This document shows positions 1 through 7,956 of a stretch of 64,000 nt of DNA, in pieces. Source of the DNA: Fimbriimonadaceae bacterium (GTDB lineage Bacteria; Armatimonadota; Fimbriimonadia; Fimbriimonadales; Fimbriimonadaceae); contig CP075365.1 in assembly GCA_019454125.1 (NCBI GenBank), forward strand, positions 1,606,218-1,670,217, in the 5' to 3' direction. Numbering within the stretch: the stretch's first letter is position 1; each line of letters begins with the position of its first letter. Position numbers and translations under genes: made by a program. Under the pieces are notes generated by a model. That model was given only the letters and a program-made list of their open reading frames with translations, did no database searches and was not told where the DNA came from.

Positions 1-1104
1 GATCCAATCCATGTTGCTGAGCCCGTTCTCCGTAATGATAATCGGCAGGTTATACCGTTCCGCATGCAACCTCACGGTCCAGTAAAGACCCTCTGGCCGG
101 ATCGCCCAGTCGAATAAGGTTCGCGGCATACCAACTGCGTCCGAAACAATGACAGGCTTGCCGTCTTCATCCGCGGTCACGACTTCTGCACTGTAAAAGT
201 TGAGGCCGAGGAAGTCGACCTTTGGCGACATGGTCTTGAGCTCGTCTTGGGTGACGCTGATGACACGGCCGCTATAAGCCTTCTCACCGTCCTCTGGCCA
301 CTGTCCGAGCAAGACGGGGTCGCAGAAAAAGCGCTGCTGCCACGGTCCACGCATGTTGCACCAAGAACCAAACGTCGCCTCGTGCGCCGCTGCGACATCG
401 GCCTCAGAATCTTCCGACTTTGGAATCGAAATGACGCAATGCGGGGCGAAGGAGACTTTCACGGGCCTAGGTGCCGCGCTCCTAATCGCATCCACCGCCA
501 ATCCGTGCCCCAGGCAAACGTTCTTCAGGACCTGAAAGAAGTCGCTCTTTCCGAGTTTCCAGCCCGGTGCATGATGACCGTCCAGGTATCCAAGGATGAT
601 GAAGATCCCTGGCTCGTTAAGCGTTATCCAGTGCTCGACCCGGTCACCGTATCGCTTCGCCGCTTGGTACGCGTAGTCAGCGAACCACTTGGGGCTGTCC
701 GGGTGCAGCCATCCCCCGAGCTCTTGCAACGCTTGCGGATAGTCCCAATGGAAAAGTGTAACGAGCGGCGCGATCCCGGAATCTTGAAGCTTGCCGAAAA
801 GCTTGTCGTATAAGCGCGCACCACGCTCTGAGACCTCACCGACTCCCTGAGGCATGAAGCGCGCCCAACTCATGCTCAGGCGGTATGCCATAAGGTTCAA
901 GTCTCGCATGATATCGACGTCGCTCGCCCAATGAGTGTAGTGGTCCGGACCGGACTTGCCCGTATGACCCTGGAAGATCGTCCCAGGTTGTTCGGTGAAG
1001 ACATCCCAGTTACTTAGTCCTTTGTCGTCCGCGTCCCAGCCACCTTCGATCTGATAGGCCGCAGTCGCAGCTCCCCACATGAATCCGTTCGGAAAGTTGT
1101 TCAT
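1..1104 (-). CDS. GH1 family beta-glucosidase, cut by the left window edge
   Basis: This gene should hydrolyse terminal beta-linked glucose from short glucosides, probably in the cytoplasm since no signal peptide is visible. The frame is open from the ATG at 1104 to base 1 (368 codons), so only the C-terminal end, roughly 80 residues for a typical 440-450 residue GH1 enzyme, is missing. The N-terminus has the GH1 opening FPNGFMWGAATAAYQIEGG. The acid/base glutamate is in TLNEPG at about residue 164 and the nucleophile glutamate is in ITENG at about residue 359. The start overlaps the upstream permease stop by 4 nt (ATGA), so it is translationally coupled within the sugar operon. Family assignment is secure; the exact linkage specificity cannot be read from the sequence. 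Confidence 0.95.
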   Translation of the reverse strand, partial: MNNFPNGFMWGAATAAYQIEGGWDADDKGLSNWDVFTEQPGTIFQGHTGKSGPDHYTHWASDVDIMRDLNLMAYRLSMSWARFMPQGVGEVSERGARLYDKLFGKLQDSGIAPLVTLFHWDYPQALQELGGWLHPDSPKWFADYAYQAAKRYGDRVEHWITLNEPGIFIILGYLDGHHAPGWKLGKSDFFQVLKNVCLGHGLAVDAIRSAAPRPVKVSFAPHCVISIPKSEDSEADVAAAHEATFGSWCNMRGPWQQRFFCDPVLLGQWPEDGEKAYSGRVISVTQDELKTMSPKVDFLGLNFYSAEVVTADEDGKPVIVSDAVGMPRTLFDWAIRPEGLYWTVRLHAERYNLPIIITENGLSNMDWI

Positions 1105-1925
1105 TTGATACCTGTCATTGTAATGCCTTTAACGAAGAAACGTTGTCCGACAAAGAAGAGGACGATAAGCGGAATCGTGACGAGGACGCTTCCGGCCATA
1201 AGGAGGTGCCATTGAACGTTCACTAAAGAGTTGTACGTTTGGAGGCCCAGCTCCAGCGTTTGCTTGTCGACGTCGTTAAGGTAAAGCAAGGGACCAAGGA
1301 AGTCCCGCCAAGAACCGATGAACGTCAGGATCGCGACCGTTGCAAGTGCTGGCTTTGCAAGGGGCAATAGGATACGCGAGAATATGGTGAAGTGACTTGC
1401 GCCGTCGAGGATCGCGGCTTCGTCAAGTTCCTTTGGTATGCCAAGAAAGAACTGGCGAAGAAGGAAGATGTTAAACGCGCCTCCACCAAGGAAGGCGGGT
1501 ACGACCAAAGGGAGAAACGTATCGATCCAATGGAGATACTTGTAGAGCACATAAGTTGGGATCATCGTCACGACGCCCGGGAGCATCATTGTCGCCAACA
1601 TGAGGGCAAAGAGCCGGTTTCTAGCGGGGAAGGTGAGGCGCGCAAAAGGATAAGCAACGGCGGCGGCAGAAAGCGTCACTCCAAGCGTCGTGAGCGTCGA
1701 AATAATGGCGCTATTGATAAAGAACCGGAAGAAACTCACATTCGGGTTGGTTAAGACTTCGCGGAAGTTGTCGAACGTCGGGGCCACCGGAAATGCCCAT
1801 GCCGAAGTCGTTGCGATTTCGCTAGGTGTCTTCAGGGCAATGCATAGGGCCGTCCAGAAGGGTGCAGCAAAGACGATCGAGCCCAGCAGGAGAACGACGA
1901 CGGCGGGGAGCTTCCTGATGCTCAC
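1101..1925 (-). CDS. Carbohydrate ABC transporter permease, MalG type
   Basis: A 274-residue inner-membrane permease of the CUT1 (MalG/LacG) family. It has about six hydrophobic segments, starting with VVVLLLGSIVFAAPFWTALC. The EAA loop, which contacts the ATPase, is recognisable near residues 167-187 (EAAILDGASHFTIFSRILLP). It overlaps the binding-protein/MalF fusion upstream by 4 nt and the GH1 gene downstream by 4 nt, so it is in the middle of a coupled operon. No cognate ATPase gene is present in the operon. The importer therefore probably borrows a shared MsmK/UgpC-like ATPase encoded elsewhere, as happens in many CUT1 systems; that is inference. Confidence 0.93.
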   Translation of the reverse strand: MSIRKLPAVVVLLLGSIVFAAPFWTALCIALKTPSEIATTSAWAFPVAPTFDNFREVLTNPNVSFFRFFINSAIISTLTTLGVTLSAAAVAYPFARLTFPARNRLFALMLATMMLPGVVTMIPTYVLYKYLHWIDTFLPLVVPAFLGGGAFNIFLLRQFFLGIPKELDEAAILDGASHFTIFSRILLPLAKPALATVAILTFIGSWRDFLGPLLYLNDVDKQTLELGLQTYNSLVNVQWHLLMAGSVLVTIPLIVLFFVGQRFFVKGITMTGIK

Positions 1926-4366
1926 TTATCGCCTCCTTCGTAATAGACGTATTTGTTGAGCTGGAACTGAAGGATCGTGAACGCCACGATGATTGCAAAT
2001 AAGATCCAGGCAAGGGCGGACGCGTAACCCATCCGCAAGGATCCGAAAGCTTGCCTAAAGAGGTGTAGGATATAGAAGAGAGTCGCGTCGTTCGGGCCGC
2101 CAGTTGTCATCACAAAGGCTTGAGTGAAAACCTGAAAGCTTGCGATGACGCCGGTTATCAGAGTAAAGAAGAGGGCGGGTGATAGGAGGGGTACGGTTAT
2201 AGACTTCAGCTGCTGCCAAGGGCTTGCCCCGTCCAAACGAGAAGCTTCATAGTAGTAACCGGGAATACCTTGAAGGCCGGCAAGGAGAATGATCATGCCG
2301 GCACCGGCACCCCAGACGGACATTATAATGAGAGCCGGTAGCGCGAGTTTCTCGTCCCCGAGCCAGTTGGCCGGTGCGGTTGAACCTGTAACGTTCGACA
2401 GGATATTCGCCACTCCGAAGCCAGAAAACTCACCTCTCGGGCCGTAAATAATTGTGTTAAGCAGGCCACCTTCTGGCTGGAAGACTTTGCGGAAAATGAG
2501 GGCTGTCGCGACTGGGCTCGCCAAGGCGGGAAGATAGAAAATGGTGCGGAACGCCGGCATCGCCCTGATGCCTGTGTTGAGCAGCAGGGCCATTGCTAAC
2601 GAAACGATCAAGCCGAGAGGGACGGCTACGGCGGTATAGATCCCAGTAACGCGTAATGCGGTCCAAAACCGTTGATCCTGAAAGAACGCTTCTTGATAGT
2701 TTCCTAATCCCGTCCAACGAGCAGGCGTAATGATATCCCAGTCAGCAGTACTCATTAGGAGCGACAAGAGCATCGGTCCAAGCGTGAGCGCGACAAGGCC
2801 GATAATCCACGGGGTGAGAAAGAGATAGGCGACTCGGGTCTCCCGCTTCGACCGCGCCGTCTTCGAAACTTCGATAGGATCGCACGAGAGCCAGAAGACG
2901 ATGGCGCAGACGATTATGAGACCGGAGACGATCGCTATCGGCCAATTGAAAGGTTCTCGGCTCCTTTCGGCGAGGACCGATACCAGCCTCTTGGTGGCTT
3001 GGGCCTGGCCGTCGGCAAGTCCGTCTTCGGTCTTCATCTGGCCACTCAGAATCGGATCGAACTTTGTCTCGACAAAACTGTTAACTTCGCTCCAATAGTC
3101 CGCCGAGGGCTTAAAGACAACGTTCTTGACGGCTGCGTCGGTCACTATCCGGTTATGCGGACGAAGGTTGGGGTCTTTGGATCCAGCCGGTGGCAGCCAG
3201 TATTCGCTAAGGGCCAGCTCTTGGATGGCGGGCTGGGCTATGCCGGCCTGGGCCATAAGTTTCATGGCAGGAGGGCCGGAGAGCCACTGGACAAGTTTCC
3301 AAGCCGCTTCGCGGTGCTTGGTGGAGGAGACGATCGCATATCCTGAACCGCCAGTTGGCGCAGAACGATTGACCGTTCCTGTTTTCGGATCGATGTAGCC
3401 CGGTGCAAGCGTTATGTCCCAGTCGAAGTCAGTAGGCGTACCTGGCACTATGGCTTTGCGCAGAGAAGGAACTTCCCAAATGCCGCTCTGGAACATCGCG
3501 ACTTTCTGGGCAATAAAAAGTTGGGTGGAACTGGATTGTAGAACCGTGCTAATGTCTAATGGACGGGGGATCCAACCCTCTTTATTCGTTGACCGCTGGT
3601 AGAAGTTGAAGGACGCCACGACGCGCGGGTCGTCGTAGAGGAGGCGTGTCGGCTGTTCCGCATCGTCGGCATATTGCGCCCCTTGGGAATACACCATTGT
3701 ATCGATGAAGGCCGCGGGCCACCCGGGGGTAAACGCCCATTGGACGACCTTGCCGTTGGCGTCCCTCTTCGTCAGTTGCCGTAGGCACCAAGTGAAGCAT
3801 TTTTCGCGAAGCTCTTCTCTTGGTTCAAAGTCCCACGTCCAACTCCCGTCCGGATCGGGAAGGCCGGCTTGGCGAAAGAGCCGCTTGTTGTAATAGATAA
3901 GTCCGATAGGAGCGACGTCGCGGGGCAGGACGTAGAGCTTGTGCTGATAGCGGTGTGCTTCGACAATAGGCGTGTAATAGGCTTGCAGTTGAAAACCAGG
4001 AGTGTTCGCGATGAGATCGTCAAGCGGCAGTAGGGCGCCGCGGCGGGCAAAACTCTGGAAGATGGGGGGTTCCATCATCGCCACATCCGGCGCGGCGTCG
4101 GCCGCGTATTGGGCCAAGAGTTTGTGGGCGTACTCGCCGTAAACGACGTTCTCCAGCTTAACTTTTATGGCCGGATTGGCTTTCTCAAAATCGGCGATTG
4201 TTTGCCGCATCACGCGCAACGCTTGGTCCCCGTCCCAACAGGAGATGCGGATCGTCGTCTTCGCCGAGGCGAACGAAAAGGCCAGCCCGAAAACCAGGCA
4301 CAGAAAAGTTTTGGCTTTGAAGCCAGAAAAGGCGGGGTAGTTAGCGCTTGACCAACGGCCTTTCAA
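1922..4366 (-). CDS. Fusion of extracellular sugar-binding protein and MalF-type permease
   Basis: One 814-residue frame carries two components that are usually separate. Residues about 36-465 are a CUT1 solute-binding protein, from TTIRISCWDGDQALRVM through the conserved GGSGYAIVSSTKHREAAWKL region. A membrane anchor lies near residues 474-494, followed by a charged linker (SKTARSKRETR) and a MalF-like permease of about six segments, with an EAA loop at about residues 705-730 (ASRLDGASPWQQLKSITVPL). An N-terminal signal-like segment ends near FSFASA, so the binding domain would be extracytoplasmic and tethered to its own permease. The first 26 nt overlap the end of the GH144 gene, and a slightly later start is possible. 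No stop or frame change lies between the two halves. Confidence 0.9.
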   Translation of the reverse strand: MKGRWSSANYPAFSGFKAKTFLCLVFGLAFSFASAKTTIRISCWDGDQALRVMRQTIADFEKANPAIKVKLENVVYGEYAHKLLAQYAADAAPDVAMMEPPIFQSFARRGALLPLDDLIANTPGFQLQAYYTPIVEAHRYQHKLYVLPRDVAPIGLIYYNKRLFRQAGLPDPDGSWTWDFEPREELREKCFTWCLRQLTKRDANGKVVQWAFTPGWPAAFIDTMVYSQGAQYADDAEQPTRLLYDDPRVVASFNFYQRSTNKEGWIPRPLDISTVLQSSSTQLFIAQKVAMFQSGIWEVPSLRKAIVPGTPTDFDWDITLAPGYIDPKTGTVNRSAPTGGSGYAIVSSTKHREAAWKLVQWLSGPPAMKLMAQAGIAQPAIQELALSEYWLPPAGSKDPNLRPHNRIVTDAAVKNVVFKPSADYWSEVNSFVETKFDPILSGQMKTEDGLADGQAQATKRLVSVLAERSREPFNWPIAIVSGLIIVCAIVFWLSCDPIEVSKTARSKRETRVAYLFLTPWIIGLVALTLGPMLLSLLMSTADWDIITPARWTGLGNYQEAFFQDQRFWTALRVTGIYTAVAVPLGLIVSLAMALLLNTGIRAMPAFRTIFYLPALASPVATALIFRKVFQPEGGLLNTIIYGPRGEFSGFGVANILSNVTGSTAPANWLGDEKLALPALIIMSVWGAGAGMIILLAGLQGIPGYYYEASRLDGASPWQQLKSITVPLLSPALFFTLITGVIASFQVFTQAFVMTTGGPNDATLFYILHLFRQAFGSLRMGYASALAWILFAIIVAFTILQFQLNKYVYYEGGDK

Positions 4367-5636
4367 GGCGGTTTCCTTCTTCCGTGATTTTTAGTCCAAT
4401 CCTTTCGTAGCCCAAAGTCGAAACGGGGTGTGACATGACGAGGCGGTTCGGAAGCCCATCGCGCAGGTTCTCGATGGACAAGAGCATCTGGCCCAGGTCG
4501 ATGCCGATCACATCCGGGGATTTCCAAGTCTCGGTCGGGTTAAAGGAGATGGTAAAGCCATAGCGGCCGAGGGTCCAAGGGTAGCGCTTGGCAATGGTCT
4601 CGGCAGCTTCAACCGCCTCTGCCGGAGCGAACATGGCGGCTGCAACAGCGCTCGAGGGGGCAATTGTCCCGTTGTCCTCGGTCCAGCCGGGAGCCCCAAA
4701 AGCCACGTACCCGTCTCGATAGTCCGCGGCGGAAAGACCCCAAACCTTCGGCCCGTAGCCGTCGAACGCTTTGGGATTGTCTATGCAATATTGGCGGTTC
4801 GCCAGGATGGCATTTCGGCTGGCCACCCAATAGTCGATGCCTTTCGGGTCGCGACGGTCGCGAAAGTCGAAGAAGACGTGCGACATTTGGTGCAGAAAGA
4901 GGGGGCCGCCCGCATAGAACTCATAGTTCTTATACTTTACGAGAGGCTTCTCGATCGACGACCAAGAGGCGGCGGGCATGTCCGGATAGCTGCCATATGC
5001 CAGCACGTAAAGGAGCAAGAGCTCGCAGTATCCCGCCCAGCGCCATTGTAAGAAGCCTTCTTCAGGGCGCCATCCGTGCGAGATGAAGAGTTCTTTCGGT
5101 TTTGCGCCGTCGTCCGTCAAGGCCCAATGCCAATCGACTTCGGACAGGATTTTGTCGGCGAGCTTGTTGACGCCTTCATCGCGCAGGCCTTGACGGTTAA
5201 GGATCATTCCGCTCAAGAAGATGCCCGTGTCGATCGTCGAAATCTCGCTGTTCCAGGCGCGTTCGCCGGTCTCCCAGTCGAACCAGTGGTAGAACCATCC
5301 GTGCACCCTCAGATTTTCGTGCGCGATCAAGCTTTGGAGGGTCTTGGTCGTGCGCTCGACCGCTTCCTCCTTCTCGATCCAACCGCGTTCCGCGCCGATG
5401 GCGTAGGCGGCGAGGGCGAAACCCGTCGTCGCGATGCTGGCGACGCGGTTCTTGTCAGGGGTCGGCCCCCAGTTCCGGGCCCGGTCAAGCGTGAACCCCG
5501 TCTTGGGGTGGGAGCGCTCCCAGAAGAAGTCGAACGCCCGTTGGGAGAGGTCGTAAAGGAAGGCTTGCCCGGTGCGGTCTTCTGCTGGGGCCATAAGTCC
5601 GGGGGCTAGTGCGAGCGTTGCGAGCAAGGATGTCAT
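4341..5636 (-). CDS. Glycoamylase-like / GH144-type glucanase, secreted
   Basis: A 431-residue protein of the glycoamylase-like fold (Pfam PF10091), the family that contains GH144 endo-beta-1,2-glucanases. Family-typical blocks are LSQRAFDFFWERSHPKTG near the start, NSEISTIDTGIFLSGM, the W-rich WRPEEGFLQWRWAGYCELLL, and the closing ETWKSPDVIGIDLGQML. A short hydrophobic N-terminus (SLLATLALAPGLMAPA) suggests export. It is followed with a 26-nt overlap by the sugar transporter fusion, so the likely job is cutting an external beta-glucan into oligosaccharides for import. Beta-1,2 specificity is inferred from family and from the GH94 partner nearby, not from a residue-level test. Confidence 0.85.
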   Translation of the reverse strand: MTSLLATLALAPGLMAPAEDRTGQAFLYDLSQRAFDFFWERSHPKTGFTLDRARNWGPTPDKNRVASIATTGFALAAYAIGAERGWIEKEEAVERTTKTLQSLIAHENLRVHGWFYHWFDWETGERAWNSEISTIDTGIFLSGMILNRQGLRDEGVNKLADKILSEVDWHWALTDDGAKPKELFISHGWRPEEGFLQWRWAGYCELLLLYVLAYGSYPDMPAASWSSIEKPLVKYKNYEFYAGGPLFLHQMSHVFFDFRDRRDPKGIDYWVASRNAILANRQYCIDNPKAFDGYGPKVWGLSAADYRDGYVAFGAPGWTEDNGTIAPSSAVAAAMFAPAEAVEAAETIAKRYPWTLGRYGFTISFNPTETWKSPDVIGIDLGQMLLSIENLRDGLPNRLVMSHPVSTLGYERIGLKITEEGNRLERPLVKR

Positions 5637-5688
5637 GGGTCCGGAAAGCTAGTCCCGGGGACGGGTTGCCGCCCCCGGAAACGTCGGG

Positions 5689-6486
5689 TCAGAACGGAAG
5701 CGACTTGCAGAACGTGTCGATCCACGTGATGTCTGTCGGGGTGCCGTCGATCGGCCACCGGCGGTAGTCGCCGCCCCGGTCGTACATCCACATGTTCAAC
5801 TGGCCGGGCTGGCCGCATGTCTTGCCGAGCGGGACATAGGCCGCGTGCGAGTCCACGAAGACCGCGCACATCGACCTGTCGCCCTTCTTCGCGCCGCCCC
5901 AGTTGGAAACGGCCCAGCCGTTCTGGCCCTTCCAGTAGTAGCGGATCCACGGGCCGTAGTCCGGGAACACGTCTTTGTTCTCGCCGATGAGGAGTCCGTT
6001 GGACGGTTCCTCGACCTGGCTCACTTTGTAGTCGGCCGCGTCCTGCCAGTTGTTGGTCAGGTGGAACGGGCGGTAGTAGAAGTAGCCTCGGTTGAAGATG
6101 GGCTTGTCAGGGGTGGGAAGGTAAGAGGTGCTTCCTTGCTCGTCCGGGAAGGCCGCCGCTGGGTTCACCGTGTCACGAAAGATGTCGGTGTTCTTCGTGT
6201 ACCCATAGATGGCGTGCTTCCAGTTCCTTCGCGCCTTGCCGCCGACGATCAGCTCGTGGCGGATTTTGAAGAACACGTCGTCGTTGTCACCCAGGTAAAG
6301 CTGGACGCCGACCCCGATCTGCTTTGTGTGGGCAAGGGTCGTCGTGGCTTTAGCTGCTTCCTTCGCCGCCGCAAAGACGGGGAAGAGAATGGCGGCCAGA
6401 ATGGCGATGATTGCGATGACGACGAGCAGCTCGATCAGCGTGAACGCCGCCATCTTGTTGGCTGTTCGGAATCGTCGTTGATTCAT
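5689..6486 (-). CDS. Prepilin-like secreted protein with DUF1559-style C-terminus
   Basis: A 265-residue protein with a type IV prepilin / pseudopilin N-terminus: a basic leader, then [18 protein letters not shown] followed by LFPVFA. Glu5 of the mature form is present. A C-terminal part with aromatic and Cys residues ends in the H-containing block ([15 protein letters not shown]) typical of the DUF1559-like pseudopilin family abundant in Planctomycetes and Armatimonadota. It begins 12 nt after the lacI stop and ends 52 nt before the GH144 start, so it is transcribed with the sugar genes. It could form part of a surface or secretion structure used on polysaccharide; this is inference, since the family has no settled function. 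Confidence 0.85.
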   Translation of the reverse strand: MNQRRFRTANKMAAFTLIELLVVIAIIAILAAILFPVFAAAKEAAKATTTLAHTKQIGVGVQLYLGDNDDVFFKIRHELIVGGKARRNWKHAIYGYTKNTDIFRDTVNPAAAFPDEQGSTSYLPTPDKPIFNRGYFYYRPFHLTNNWQDAADYKVSQVEEPSNGLLIGENKDVFPDYGPWIRYYWKGQNGWAVSNWGGAKKGDRSMCAVFVDSHAAYVPLGKTCGQPGQLNMWMYDRGGDYRRWPIDGTPTDITWIDTFCKSLPF

Positions 6487-6498
6487 AATTGTATCTTG

Positions 6499-7524
6499 TC
6501 AGTTTTTGGGCGGGGCGGTCGAGCCGCGAACGTCGAGGGTGGGGACAAAGAGTCGTTGGCGCCGGGCGACGGGGATGCCTTTCACGATGTGGGCCAGCAT
6601 CTCGGTCGCTTCATAGGCCATATCGTGGACGGGCTGTCGCACGCTTGTGAGGGCCGGGTGTACGCGCTCGCACGCGTCCGAGCTGTCGAAGCCGACGACC
6701 GAGACGTCGTTCGGGACGTCATAGCCGTGGTCGCGGAGGATCCTCATGACGGCAAAGGCAACGTCGTCCGACCAGACGAAGAGGGCGGTCGGGCCCTCAG
6801 GCCCCTCCAGGCAGCGGAGCAACTGGTCGCCGTCCGAGGTCGGATTTTCCATCGTGACGACGCAGGCCTGCTCGGGATCGAGGCCGGCGCCGGTGAACGC
6901 GTCGCGGAAGCCGTTGAAGCGGTCGTTCGCGCTGACGGAGTCGGCGGGGCCGCGCACGATGCCGATGCGCTTGTGGCCGAGCTCCAACAGGTGCCGCGTG
7001 CCCATGCGGCCGCCGCTATAGTTGTCGGCGTCCACGAAGGGCAGGTCGACGCCTTCTAGCCGGGAGAAGAAGAGGACGGCGGGGAAGCGGCGGCTCACAA
7101 TCTCCGCCAAGGTGGCGTCGTGCGCGTCGCGCAACACAAGGAGCCCGTCGACCCGGCCGTCTGTCAGCGTGTCCGCTTCCGCCGGGCCGGTCTCGACCCG
7201 TTTCGTGTGCAGGAGGAGGTCTAAGTCGTTGTCGACGCACGCCGCACAGACGCCCCGCATGACTTCGCCCGTGAACGTACTGGCCGAGGAGAAGTAATCG
7301 GCGTACTGAAAGGCGACCGCGATAGAGTCCGTGCGGCGGGACAGAAGCATTCTGGCAAGGGCGTTCGGACGGTAGTGGAGGTCTCGCGCCGCCTCAAGGA
7401 CGCGCTTCGTGGTTTCCTCGCTGATGCGGGCCGCGTCCTGGCGTCCGTTCAGTACGTAACTGACCGTCACCTTGCTGACGCCTGCGCGCCGTGCCACGTC
7501 CTCGATCGTCGTCCGCTTGGGCAT
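6499..7524 (-). CDS. LacI family transcriptional repressor of the sugar island
   Basis: A 341-residue LacI/GalR regulator. The N-terminus (MPKRTTIEDVARRAGVSKVT) is the classical helix-turn-helix, followed by the hinge helix region (YRPNALARML) and a periplasmic-binding-protein-like effector domain (GTRHLLELGHKRIGIVRGP, DVSVVGFDSSDACERVHPAL). The start is placed at the ATG at 7524; the open frame continues upstream but lacks family similarity. An operator-like palindrome lies 8 nt upstream of this ATG, so the gene probably represses itself and the following operon (prepilin, GH144, transporter, GH1). The same palindrome at two other promoters in the island supports a local regulon. Confidence 0.93.
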   Translation of the reverse strand: MPKRTTIEDVARRAGVSKVTVSYVLNGRQDAARISEETTKRVLEAARDLHYRPNALARMLLSRRTDSIAVAFQYADYFSSASTFTGEVMRGVCAACVDNDLDLLLHTKRVETGPAEADTLTDGRVDGLLVLRDAHDATLAEIVSRRFPAVLFFSRLEGVDLPFVDADNYSGGRMGTRHLLELGHKRIGIVRGPADSVSANDRFNGFRDAFTGAGLDPEQACVVTMENPTSDGDQLLRCLEGPEGPTALFVWSDDVAFAVMRILRDHGYDVPNDVSVVGFDSSDACERVHPALTSVRQPVHDMAYEATEMLAHIVKGIPVARRQRLFVPTLDVRGSTAPPKN

Positions 7525-7532
7525 TTGACTGC

Positions 7533-7544
7533 TGAACCCTTTCA
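7533..7544. promoter_or_regulatory. LacI-type operator O1 in front of lacI
   Basis: The palindrome TGAACCCTTTCA (inverted TGAA/TTCA arms) overlaps the ribosome-binding region just upstream of the lacI start at 7524. On the minus strand, a weak promoter reading TTGTTT, a 17-nt spacer, then CAGAAT lies just upstream of it. The same 12-mer occurs at 7638-7649 and, inverted, at 10473-10484. LacI-family operators generally have this size and symmetry; binding itself is inferred. Confidence 0.75.
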
Positions 7545-7628
7545 CTCTATTCTGGCACGAACTCTGGCCAGAAACAAGTGAGAAGATGAAATCCGTGAAA
7601 AATTCATGCGACGATTCATACCTCAAGG

Positions 7629-7649
7629 TATACTAGGTGAACCCTTTCA
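7629..7649 (+). promoter_or_regulatory. Promoter -10 box with LacI-type operator O2
   Basis: A TATACT hexamer (7629-7634) is followed at once by the second copy of TGAACCCTTTCA (7638-7649), 19 nt upstream of the small membrane-protein start at 7669. An operator just downstream of the -10 box is a standard repression position. O1 and O2 are 105 bp apart centre to centre, close to ten helical turns, which would suit looping by a tetrameric LacI protein. The -35 region is weak. Confidence 0.65.
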
Positions 7650-7668
7650 GCACGCAAGGGAGCGGAAA

Positions 7669-7956
7669 ATGAAAGAAAAGGTTCCTAATGGAGTCGTCAT
7701 CGGGACGATCGTGGCCGTGGTGCTGCTCGTCGCGTTCCTTGTCGTCAGGATGCTGTTCCCGCCGACCCCGGCGACGGTCGAGCAAGCGGGTCTCGGCGAA
7801 CCGGCCGTACCAGGGGGCAAGCCTGGTGAAGGCGCGAACGACAAGTCTTACATGCCCACCGGCGAAGGCGAGTCGACTCCGGCCCCGGTCGAAGGAAACC
7901 CTTACGGCCCGGGTGGAGGGCCGCAAGGTACCGCGAGCCCGGGTTCGGGCAACTAG
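7669..7956 (+). CDS. Small single-pass membrane protein with Pro/Gly-rich tail, unknown function
   Basis: A 95-residue protein starting at the ATG at 7669, preceded by a good ribosome-binding site (AAGGGAGCGG). A short basic N-terminus leads into one transmembrane helix (VVIGTIVAVVLLVAFLVV), then a low-complexity tail rich in Pro, Gly, Glu and Ala reaches the C-terminus with no recognisable domain. It is divergent from lacI and sits behind operator O2, so it is predicted to be co-regulated with the sugar island. Its TAG stop overlaps the TAG stop of the convergent GH94 gene by two bases (the four bases CTAG at 7953-7956). I do not recognise a family. Confidence 0.75.
   Translation: MKEKVPNGVVIGTIVAVVLLVAFLVVRMLFPPTPATVEQAGLGEPAVPGGKPGEGANDKSYMPTGEGESTPAPVEGNPYGPGGGPQGTASPGSGN

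Noticed and set aside
6487-7068. Plus-strand frame antisense to lacI
   Set aside because: Mirror of the conserved effector domain, no independent signal.
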